A stretch of 13,822 nt of DNA. Origin: a bacterium. Lineage in GTDB: Bacteria; Tectomicrobia; Entotheonellia; Entotheonellales; Entotheonellaceae. Each line of letters begins with the position of its first letter. Position 1 is the stretch's first letter. The notes under the pieces are model-generated. The model did no database searches. It was not told the DNA's origin and worked only from the letters and a program-made list of their open reading frames with translations. This document shows, in pieces, positions 7,059-13,822 of the stretch. The position numbers and the translations under genes are program-made. The stretch covers positions 1-13,822 of the forward strand of contig JAPULM010000206.1 in NCBI GenBank assembly GCA_027294925.1, given 5' to 3'.

Positions 7059-8261
7059 CTACCGTTTTGGGCCGATAGCGCTGGTTTCGCGTAGCGCTGT
7101 GATATCGGTTTCTGACAAGCCTAAATAGTGCGTTAAGACGTCGTCTGTATGTTGTCCCAGGGTTGGCGCCGGGGTGCGGACACGGCCTGGTGTTTCTGAC
7201 AGCTTGATCGGAACACCGACAATACGGACTTTTCCCGCCACCGGGTGATCGCTCTCGACGATCATCTCACGGGCCTTAACTTGTGGATGTTCCACGACCT
7301 TGTCGATGCTGTTAATAGCGCCCATGGGGATGCCGCTAGCTAGCAGAATGGCTTCCCATTCTGCATAGATCTTGGTCAAGAACACGCCCTGAAGCTTATC
7401 GATGAGTTTGCTGCGGTTCTGAATGCGAGCCGCATTGGTGGCAAAGCGTGGGTCGTCTACCATCTCCTCAAGCCCCATCAGCGGGCAGAAGATTTTCCAC
7501 AGGCGATCGCTACCCACAGCGAGCGCCAGATCTTCAGTTTGGGTGCGGAACGTCTGGTACGGCAACAGCGCTTTGTAGGCGGTGCCCAGCGGTTTGGGCA
7601 CCTCGCCATCGGCCAAATAGGCACCGATAGTGCCCTGTAATAGAGCCAATTGTCCGTCTAACATCGACACGTCGATATACTGTCCCTTACCGGTTTTGTC
7701 CTTCACTCGCAGTGCGTTCATAATGCCAAATGCCGCGTAGATACCTGCCGTCATATCCGCAATCGATACCCCATTGCGCACGCCGCGGCTACCGGGTTCG
7801 CCGGTAATGCTGATCATACCGCTTTCTGCCTGTATAATCAGATCCAGTGCCGCCCGGTCCTTATACGGTCCGCTTTGTCCAAAGCCGGAAACTGAGCAGT
7901 AGATAATACTGCCATTGCGGGCGCGACCTGATTCATAATCAATGCCGAGTTTTTCTAAGGTGCCGACTCGAAAATTTTCCAACACCACATCGCATTGTTC
8001 CACCAGGCGGAAAAACAGTTCTTTGCCCTGCGGATGCTTCAGATCAACTTCGATGCTTTTTTTGTTACGGTGCAAGCTGACGAAGTACGCCGCTTCGCTG
8101 TTATAGAAAGGTGGCCCCCAGGCTCTGGCGATATCACCACTGCCGGGCATTTCCAGTTTGATCACTTGCGCCCCGAAGTCGGCTAACATGGTTGAGCAAA
8201 AAGGGCCTGCCAGGGCATGGGAAAGATCGAGAATTTTAACATCCTCCAACGGGTATTGCAT
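7059..8261 (-). CDS. Class III (CaiB/BaiF) CoA-transferase, 400 aa
   Basis: A full-length family III CoA-transferase, which moves CoA between two carboxylic acids through mixed anhydride and aspartyl-CoA intermediates. It starts with the standard LEDVKILDLSHALAGPF (5-21). ADFGAQVIKLE (27-37) and HRNKKSIEVDLK (64-75) form the CoA-binding part, VSGFGQSGPY (124-133) follows, and the expected nucleophile Asp169 sits in GVSIADMTAG (164-173). Sequence style is closest to generic formyl-CoA, succinyl-CoA or glutarate CoA-transferase relatives; the true substrate cannot be read from sequence. AAGGA lies 7 bases before the ATG. It is the third gene of a same-strand run, 88 bp after the second, and lacks the N-terminal extension shared by the other two. 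It is therefore a diverged member and not part of the recent duplication. Confidence 0.93.
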   Translation of the reverse strand: MQYPLEDVKILDLSHALAGPFCSTMLADFGAQVIKLEMPGSGDIARAWGPPFYNSEAAYFVSLHRNKKSIEVDLKHPQGKELFFRLVEQCDVVLENFRVGTLEKLGIDYESGRARNGSIIYCSVSGFGQSGPYKDRAALDLIIQAESGMISITGEPGSRGVRNGVSIADMTAGIYAAFGIMNALRVKDKTGKGQYIDVSMLDGQLALLQGTIGAYLADGEVPKPLGTAYKALLPYQTFRTQTEDLALAVGSDRLWKIFCPLMGLEEMVDDPRFATNAARIQNRSKLIDKLQGVFLTKIYAEWEAILLASGIPMGAINSIDKVVEHPQVKAREMIVESDHPVAGKVRIVGVPIKLSETPGRVRTPAPTLGQHTDDVLTHYLGLSETDITALRETSAIGPKR

Positions 8262-8349
8262 GCATCGTTCCTTTCTATCTTTAACGTATTTTCCTTATTG
8301 GCGTCCAGCCCTCACATCAAGGCAATCATACGCAGATTTACCGGTTAAC

Positions 8350-9639
8350 TTAAATCGTGCCCGCTTCCCGTAAACGTTCAATCTCTGTCGTTTGATAACC
8401 CAGCTGTTGCAAAATCGCCTCGGTGTGTTCGCCGAGCCGGGGTGAAGCTGGTCCCACCGCGCCAGGCGTGGCGGAAAAATTGACCACCGGGCCGATGACC
8501 TGTACGGTTCCGGCTACAGGGTGTTGTTGCTCCACCACAATGCCGTTGTGCTGCACCTGTGGATCGTCAAACAATGCTTCATAGGTATAGACCGGGGCGC
8601 ATAACACATCGTATTGGCCCAGGTAGTCGAGCCACGCTGCACGTGGTTTGGTGCACAAAATGGCTTCCAAGGCGGCAATCAGCTCCAAGCCATGTTGCCA
8701 GCGGGCATCTCGAGTGGCAAAGCGCGGTTCTTCGCTCAGATGGGTAAATTCCGGCGCCGCACATAGGCGCGCCCACCAATCATCAGAATGGGCATTGAGA
8801 ATCATCGGCTCGTCGGCGGTCTGATAAACCCCGTAGGGTTGTGGCAACATCCAGTGCCCACTGCCGCTACGGGTTGGCGTCTTGCCATCGTTGAGATAGA
8901 CGGTGGCCTCCATACTTTGCAGCATGATCATGCTGTCAAGAAGTGACACGGTGACTTCTTGACCTATGCCATATTGTGCTTGCGCTTGCAAGGCGGCCAA
9001 TATCCCGTAGGTGGCGGTTAAAGCACCCGTTACATCTGCGAGATAGGTGCCGACGGCCACCGGTGGTCCGTTTTCCCAGCCAGTGGTACTGACAATGCCG
9101 GACATGCCCTGGATTAAAATGTCTTGCCCTGGCCAGTTGGCTGCCGGACCGCTTTGCCCGTAGCCGGAAAGCGAGCAGTAGACCAAGCGCGGGTTGACGC
9201 CATGGACGCGTTCGACACCAAGATTCATCCGCTGCATGACGCCCGGACGGAAGTTATGCAAGAGCACATCACTCTGCTGGGCAAGGCGTAACATGACATC
9301 CTGAGCAGCCGAGTGACGTAAATTTATCGCCATGCTACGCTTGTTACGGTTGCGGGCAAAAAACGAGGCGCTTTCGCCATTGACGAACACGGTACCAGAA
9401 CGTCGTGCCGGATCACCGCTGCCCAGGGCTTCCACTTTGATCACATCGGCGCCCATATCGGCCAATATTTGGCTGCAAAACGGGCCGAAAATAAACCGCG
9501 ACAAATCCAGAATGCGTACCCCGTCCAGAGGTTTGGGGGGCTTACCACGCAATTGGGTGCGTTGGCGTTTCAATTGCAGGAGTTCGGTTTCGAGGGCGGC
9601 AATGCGCGTATCGAGAGCGGTGGGAATATTTGCCGTCAT
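8350..9639 (-). CDS. Class III (CaiB/BaiF) CoA-transferase, 429 aa, with N-terminal coiled-coil-like extension
   Basis: The CoA-transferase core starts at residue 37 (PLDGVRILDLSRFIFGPF) and includes ADMGADVIKVE (60-70), RNRNKRSMAINLR (96-108), SLSGYGQSGP (156-165) and the expected nucleophile Asp202 in GTYLADVTGA (197-206). The flexible glycine loop of the family appears as SGSGHWMLPQPYG. Residues 10-30 (RIAALETELLQLKRQR) form a heptad-like, charged helix that ordinary members lack. The protein is a close paralogue of the upstream gene, alike over more than half of positions along the whole length. AAGGA lies 9 bases before the ATG at 9639. It starts 21 bp after the upstream paralogue stops, so the two are almost certainly cotranscribed and may form a two-subunit enzyme. 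Confidence 0.93.
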   Translation of the reverse strand: MTANIPTALDTRIAALETELLQLKRQRTQLRGKPPKPLDGVRILDLSRFIFGPFCSQILADMGADVIKVEALGSGDPARRSGTVFVNGESASFFARNRNKRSMAINLRHSAAQDVMLRLAQQSDVLLHNFRPGVMQRMNLGVERVHGVNPRLVYCSLSGYGQSGPAANWPGQDILIQGMSGIVSTTGWENGPPVAVGTYLADVTGALTATYGILAALQAQAQYGIGQEVTVSLLDSMIMLQSMEATVYLNDGKTPTRSGSGHWMLPQPYGVYQTADEPMILNAHSDDWWARLCAAPEFTHLSEEPRFATRDARWQHGLELIAALEAILCTKPRAAWLDYLGQYDVLCAPVYTYEALFDDPQVQHNGIVVEQQHPVAGTVQVIGPVVNFSATPGAVGPASPRLGEHTEAILQQLGYQTTEIERLREAGTI

Positions 9640-9660
9640 GGCTGTGCGTCCTTCTTGTAC

Positions 9661-10962
9661 TTAGATCACCTCATCTTGGCGTAGCTGTGCGATGTGATGG
9701 GCGCTGTAGCCCAGGTTTTGCAGAATGTCGTCCGTGTGTTGGCCGAGAAGCGGTGCAGGGGTGCGAATGTCGCCTGGCGTCTTGGAAAATTTCACCGGCA
9801 TGCCGATGACGCGAATATCTCCTACCTGAGGGTGTTGTTGGGTCACTACCATGTCATTGTGGTGTACTTGCGGGTTGTTAAACAGCTCCTCGTAGTCATA
9901 TACCGGTGTACACAAGACGTCGAAGGTGCTCAGATAATCCAGCCATTCGTCCCGTGTCTTGTTGCGTAAAATTGCTTCCAATACGGCGATCAGCGCCGGC
10001 CCGTGCTGCCGGCGCGATTCACGTGTGGCAAAGCGCGCATCGGCAGCCAGGGTGACGAATTCCGGTGCCTTGCAAAGCCGTCCCCACCAGTCTTCGGAGC
10101 TTGCGTTAAGAACCAGCAGTTTATCGGCGGTGCGAAAAATTCCATACGGTTGTGAGGACATCCAATGGCCACTACCGCTCTTGCCCGGCAGTTGGTGTGA
10201 ATTGAGATAGGCCGTGACATCCATCGATTGTAGGGCGATCATGGCGTCCAGCAATGAGACGTCCATTTCTTGCCCAATGCCATGGCGGTGGCGGGCCTGC
10301 AACGCCAGCAGAACACCGTAGGTGGCGGTTATGGCGCCGGTCATATCAGCCAGAAAGACCCCCGCAGCGACAGGTGGGCCGTCTGTCCAGCCGGTGGTGC
10401 TGATAATGCCGGACATGCCTTGAATAAGTAAATCTTGACCCGGCCATGCTGTCATCGGGCCGCTTTGTCCGTAGCCGGATAAAGAACAGTAGATCAGCGT
10501 CGGGTTAAGCTCCCGAAGTTGTGTCGTCGCCAGGCCCATACGGTCCATAATACCAGGCCGGAAATTGTGTATGAGCACATCAGACTGTTCGGCGAGACGC
10601 CGTAAAATGTCTTGCGCCGCCGGTTTACGCATGTCCATTGCCAAACTGCGTTTGTTGCGGTTGCGAGCCAAAAACGAAACGCTCACGCCATCTTCCGCAG
10701 GACCGCCTATATAACGGGCGGGGTCGCCGCCCTGGCGGGGTTCCACCTTGATGATGTCGGCGCCCAAATCACCTAACGTCTGGGTACAAAAGGGTCCAAA
10801 AATATAGCGGGAGAGATCTAACACGCGGACGCCGTCCAGGGGTTTGGGGGATCGGCCTTGTTGCGTGACGCGTTGTTGCTTGAGCTGTTGTAATTCGTTC
10901 TCCAGAGATGCGATACGGTCATCGAGCTGCCGGAGTTCTGACCTTGCCTCGTTGTCCGTCAT
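9661..10962 (-). CDS. Class III (CaiB/BaiF) CoA-transferase, 433 aa, with N-terminal coiled-coil-like extension
   Basis: First gene of the transferase operon. The frame is open to an ATG at 11013, but the ATG at 10962 has a strong GGAGG 8 bases upstream and gives a length matching its paralogue, so I choose it. Core marks are PLDGVRVLDLSRYIFGPF (41-58), DLGADIIKVE (65-74), RNRNKRSLAMDMR (100-112), SLSGYGQSGP (160-169), the expected nucleophile Asp206 in GVFLADMTGA (201-210) and a glycine loop SGSGHWMSSQPYG. Residues about 10-31 (RQLDDRIASLENELQQLKQQ) repeat the heptad-like helix of the next gene. Both paralogues keep the catalytic Asp, so neither looks like a dead subunit. Substrate unknown. 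It is expressed from a promoter in the divergent spacer shared with the acyl-CoA synthetase gene. Confidence 0.93.
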   Translation of the reverse strand: MTDNEARSELRQLDDRIASLENELQQLKQQRVTQQGRSPKPLDGVRVLDLSRYIFGPFCTQTLGDLGADIIKVEPRQGGDPARYIGGPAEDGVSVSFLARNRNKRSLAMDMRKPAAQDILRRLAEQSDVLIHNFRPGIMDRMGLATTQLRELNPTLIYCSLSGYGQSGPMTAWPGQDLLIQGMSGIISTTGWTDGPPVAAGVFLADMTGAITATYGVLLALQARHRHGIGQEMDVSLLDAMIALQSMDVTAYLNSHQLPGKSGSGHWMSSQPYGIFRTADKLLVLNASSEDWWGRLCKAPEFVTLAADARFATRESRRQHGPALIAVLEAILRNKTRDEWLDYLSTFDVLCTPVYDYEELFNNPQVHHNDMVVTQQHPQVGDIRVIGMPVKFSKTPGDIRTPAPLLGQHTDDILQNLGYSAHHIAQLRQDEVI

Positions 10963-11041
10963 GCTGCAGGCCTCCATACCGGTTGTAGGGTAGATCAGGC
11001 GCGGTTCCATCATCGACTTTCATTGTGTCCGACCGCTTCCC

Positions 11042-11069
11042 ATTGTACCGAATTGATATGATTTGGCAA
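11042..11069 (-). promoter_or_regulatory. Sigma-70-like promoter of the CoA-transferase operon
   Basis: On the minus strand TTGCCA (11064-11069) and TACAAT (11042-11047) are 16 bases apart, each one base from consensus. Transcription would start near 11035, about 70 bases before the chosen start codon at 10962. I found no equally good plus-strand promoter for the divergent acyl-CoA synthetase gene in the same spacer. Confidence 0.6.
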
Positions 11070-11247
11070 TCATGGGAACATCTTGCCGCACCCGATGTAC
11101 AAGGCAAACGGAACTTTCTGAGGTGGGAGCGGCTCACTGCCTGACGAATTTTCAGTTGCGCAGCAGTTGCATTTTCTGTCAGAATGGGCAAGAAATTGTC
11201 CTACTTTATCACCCCGAACCCCCTAAGCTCTTGATGAGGCTACTATT

Positions 11248-13338
11248 ATGGATGAATCAGAAGTTTACGAGACAAGCGAAGCACAGATTGCGGTGCACTG
11301 GAAAGAGGAAGAATACTTCCATCCGTCAACGCAATTTATTGCGCAGGCCAATATGACTGACCCTCAGATCTATGCGCGTTTCGGATTGGATCATTTCCCT
11401 GAGTGTTTTAAGGAATATGCGGATTTGCTACACTGGGATCAGTATTGGCATACGATGCTCGATACCAGTGATGCGCCGTGTTGGAAATGGTTTATTGGCG
11501 GCAAGTTAAACGCCAGCTATAATTGCGTTGACCGGCATCTGGCACAATACAAAAACAAAGCCGCTATTATCTATGTACCCGAGCCGGAAAACGAGCTACA
11601 TGAGGTGATAACGTATCAGGAATTGTATGTCCGGGTGAATGAGACGGCTGCCCTCTTACAAGATTTCTGTGGTTTGAAAGCGGGGGATCGCGTCACCATC
11701 CACATGCCGATGGTGCCTGAGTTACCGGTCACGATGCTGGCATGTGCTCGACTCGGTGTTATCCATTCGGTGGTTTTTGGTGGCTTCAGCGGTCAGGCAT
11801 GCGGCGATCGCATTGCGGATTCGGAGAGTCATGTCCTGGTGACCATGGATGCTTACTATCGTAGTGGGACCTTGATCGATCATAAGGGCAAGGCGGACGA
11901 AGCCGTTCAGGCTGCCGCAAATCAGGGCCACACGGTCGACAAAGTTCTGGTATGGCGTCGCTATCCGGGCCAATATTCGTCTGCAACACCGATGGTTGAG
12001 GGACGTGATTATTTTCCGCATGAACTGTTGAAAAATTATGCCGGCAAACGGGTGGCGCCGGTGTCAATGCCAGCCGAGGCGCCATTGTTTTTGATGTATA
12101 CTAGTGGCACCACCGGGAGTCCCAAGGGCTGTCAGCACAGCATCGGCGGTTATCTGGCCTATGTCACCGGGACGTCGAAGTATGTTCAAGACATTCACCC
12201 GACCGATGTCTACTGGTGTATGGCGGATATCGGGTGGATCACTGGACATTCGTATATTGTCTATGGTCCGCTATCGTTAGCGGCCACCAGCGTGATGTTT
12301 GAAGGCGTCCCCACCTACCCGGATGCCGGACGCGCCTGGCGTATTGCCGAACGGCTTGAGGTTAATATTTTTCATACCGCTCCTACGACCATTCGGATGC
12401 TGCGCAAAGCCGGACCGGATGAACCGGCTAAGTACAATTATCACTTCAAGCATATGACCACGGTGGGTGAGCCGATCGAACCGGGAGTCTGGCGCTGGTA
12501 TCACGAGGTTGTCGGCAAGGGTGAAGCGGCGATTGTCGATACCTGGTGGCAAACCGAGACCGGCGGTTTCCTATGCAGCACCATGCCGGGATTGCACCCA
12601 ATGAAACCCGGCAGCGCTGGACCTGCCGTGCCGGGTATCCATCCGGTGATCTACGATGAGAACGGTGAGGAGTTGCAAGCGGGCTCAGGCATTGCCGGCA
12701 ATATTTGTATTCGCAACCCGTGGCCGGGTGCTTTTCAGACCATCTGGGGCGATCGCGAGCGCTACGTGCAGACCTATTACGCCAAATACTGTAAGAATCC
12801 GGACAGCAAGGACTGGCGTGATTGGCCATATTTCCCTGGTGATGGCGCGGTGCAGGCGCAAGACGGTTACTATCGTATTCTTGGCCGGGTGGATGATGTC
12901 ATTAATGTCGCTGGCCACCGCTTAGGTACCAAAGAGCTTGAATCGGCGGCAATGACGGTTGACGAAGTGGCAGAAGCCGCCGTGGTACCGGTTGCCGACG
13001 AGGTGCGTGGTCGGGTGCCGGATATGTATATTTCACTGAAACCTGGGCCAGCATCTGGTGAAGAAATCGCCGCTAAGGTGACGCGCTCAATCGAGATCAT
13101 GATTGGGAAAATTGCCCGACCCAAGCATGTCTATGTGGTGCCGGATATGCCGAAAACGCGCTCCGGAAAGATTATGCGCCGCGTGCTGGCTTCTATCTCG
13201 AACATGATGGACATTGGTGATGTGACAACACTTGCCAATCCCGAAATCGTTGAGGAAGTGCGCCGTATGGTGCAGGGTGACGCACCGATCGCCACGCAAC
13301 AGGGACCGGAAGATATTGCCCGTTTTGGCAAAGAGTGA
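11248..13338 (+). CDS. acs: Acetyl-CoA synthetase-type AMP-forming acyl-CoA ligase
   Basis: A 696-residue member of the acetate-CoA ligase family, which joins a short carboxylic acid to CoA through an acyl-AMP. The N-terminal part carries the family mark GKLNASYNCVDRHL (85-98). The P-loop is YTSGTTGSPKG (284-294), followed by TVGEP (405-409) and DTWWQTETGG (431-440). Trp434 matches the residue that limits the acyl pocket to acetate size in Salmonella Acs. The C-terminal domain has GRVDDVINVAGHRLGT (546-561) and the catalytic, acetylatable Lys641 in KTRSGKIMRR. It is longer than the usual ~650 residues: there is an extra stretch around KNPDSKDWRDWPY (516-528) and a C-terminal tail after 675. 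TGAGG lies 9 bases before the ATG. Acetate is the best guess; propionate or another small acid is possible. It is divergent from three CoA-transferases and followed 14 bp later by another gene. Confidence 0.9.
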   Translation: MDESEVYETSEAQIAVHWKEEEYFHPSTQFIAQANMTDPQIYARFGLDHFPECFKEYADLLHWDQYWHTMLDTSDAPCWKWFIGGKLNASYNCVDRHLAQYKNKAAIIYVPEPENELHEVITYQELYVRVNETAALLQDFCGLKAGDRVTIHMPMVPELPVTMLACARLGVIHSVVFGGFSGQACGDRIADSESHVLVTMDAYYRSGTLIDHKGKADEAVQAAANQGHTVDKVLVWRRYPGQYSSATPMVEGRDYFPHELLKNYAGKRVAPVSMPAEAPLFLMYTSGTTGSPKGCQHSIGGYLAYVTGTSKYVQDIHPTDVYWCMADIGWITGHSYIVYGPLSLAATSVMFEGVPTYPDAGRAWRIAERLEVNIFHTAPTTIRMLRKAGPDEPAKYNYHFKHMTTVGEPIEPGVWRWYHEVVGKGEAAIVDTWWQTETGGFLCSTMPGLHPMKPGSAGPAVPGIHPVIYDENGEELQAGSGIAGNICIRNPWPGAFQTIWGDRERYVQTYYAKYCKNPDSKDWRDWPYFPGDGAVQAQDGYYRILGRVDDVINVAGHRLGTKELESAAMTVDEVAEAAVVPVADEVRGRVPDMYISLKPGPASGEEIAAKVTRSIEIMIGKIARPKHVYVVPDMPKTRSGKIMRRVLASISNMMDIGDVTTLANPEIVEEVRRMVQGDAPIATQQGPEDIARFGKE

Positions 13339-13352
13339 ATTGGAGAACAGAT

Positions 13353-13822
13353 ATGGCAAGTACGGTTGATTATTCCACCATCGTTGATGACATTTGTAGT
13401 ATGTGCATTGCGGCCGGACCGCAGATGAGCTGGCTGGTTGAGCCTTTAACGCCGGGCCGCGCGCAGGCGTTTATCTTGCAGCATATCTTGCGCAATCGTC
13501 TGTTTAGCGCGGTGATTCGTCCGGCCTGGGTGAGCCGTTGCCCTGACCTATCGGTGGTGCGCAAAACCATTGGCCAGATGCGAGAGGAGTTGGTCTATGA
13601 CGATGAGATTGGCCGTGCGCATACCGATATTCTCTGGCAGATGGGCCACAACATTGGTTTGACCGATGCGCAAATGAACGCATCTCAGCCTGTTCCCTTA
13701 GTAGAAGTCGCCTTCAATGTATGGGAGAATTTTGCCCGAACTCGGCACTGGATTTTGGGTTGGCTGTCTTCTTCCGTAGGGGAATTTTTGCTCACTGCGT
13801 TGCCCGAGCATAATATGCGCGG
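13353..13822 (+). CDS. Putative TenA/PqqC/heme-oxygenase-like helical protein (5' part, cut by window end)
   Basis: At least 156 residues are visible and the frame is open at the window edge. GGAG lies 7 bases before the ATG, and the start is only 14 bp after acs, so the two are an operon. The chain is all-helical in character. LQHILRNRLFSAVIRPAW (42-59), CPDLSVVRKTIGQMREEL (63-80), then D83-D84-E85 and H90, resemble the opening of the PqqC/TenA and iron-containing heme-oxygenase-like families, where acidic residues and a His on this helix bind iron. The second metal-binding helix would lie beyond the window, so metal binding is not proven. Members of this superfamily range from oxidases and oxygenases to thiaminases, so I assign no reaction. 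No signal peptide is seen. Confidence 0.6.
   Translation, partial: MASTVDYSTIVDDICSMCIAAGPQMSWLVEPLTPGRAQAFILQHILRNRLFSAVIRPAWVSRCPDLSVVRKTIGQMREELVYDDEIGRAHTDILWQMGHNIGLTDAQMNASQPVPLVEVAFNVWENFARTRHWILGWLSSSVGEFLLTALPEHNMR

Noticed and set aside
10963..11013. Upstream ATG for the first CoA-transferase, adding 17 residues
   Set aside because: The ATG at 10962 has a strong GGAGG at the right distance and gives the same length as the paralogue.
11073..11086. Sigma-54-like promoter TGGGAACATCTTGC upstream of acs
   Set aside because: The GG to GC spacing is 9 bases, not the required 10, and the C of TGGC is missing.

Overview
The window (about 50% G+C by eye) looks like the chromosome of a Gram-negative, probably proteobacterial or related, bacterium. 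Signs are a sigma-54-dependent activator, sigma-70-like promoters, AGGA/GGAGG ribosome sites and compact housekeeping genes. I cannot name the taxon. I see no rRNA, tRNA, CRISPR array or insertion sequence.

Layout. (1) 84-2191, minus strand: a methionine synthase gene (metH type) that has lost much of its interior in frame, then a 57-residue membrane protein too short for ordinary ORF calling, then a small Rieske [2Fe-2S] protein. The 291-bp leader upstream of metH is rich in dyad symmetry and includes a perfect hairpin that contains the metH start codon. (2) 2483-3865, minus: a PAS/AAA+/Fis sigma-54 activator. (3) 4001-5212, minus: moeA (molybdenum cofactor), divergent from (4) thiI (4-thiouridine/thiamine sulfur transfer) on the plus strand, whose real start is about 5359, not the open-frame limit at 5218. 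(5) 6546-6953, minus: an unrecognised 135-residue protein whose 3' end overlaps that of thiI. (6) 7059-10962, minus: three class III (CaiB/BaiF) CoA-transferases in a row. The two promoter-proximal ones are close paralogues that share an unusual N-terminal coiled-coil-like segment. (7) 11248-13822, plus: an acetyl-CoA synthetase-type enzyme, then the 5' part of a helical protein resembling the TenA/PqqC/heme-oxygenase-like di-iron superfamily, cut by the window edge.

How they fit together. Regions 6 and 7 are divergent around a 285-bp spacer that carries a good minus-strand promoter. They look like one acyl-CoA metabolism locus: a ligase that forms an acyl-CoA, and transferases that pass CoA between carboxylic acids. 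The substrates are not visible from sequence. Regions 3 and 4 are ordinary cofactor and tRNA-modification genes. The most unusual item is the internally deleted but still open metH in region 1. It keeps parts of every domain yet lacks the zinc ligands, most of the folate barrel and half of the B12 domain.
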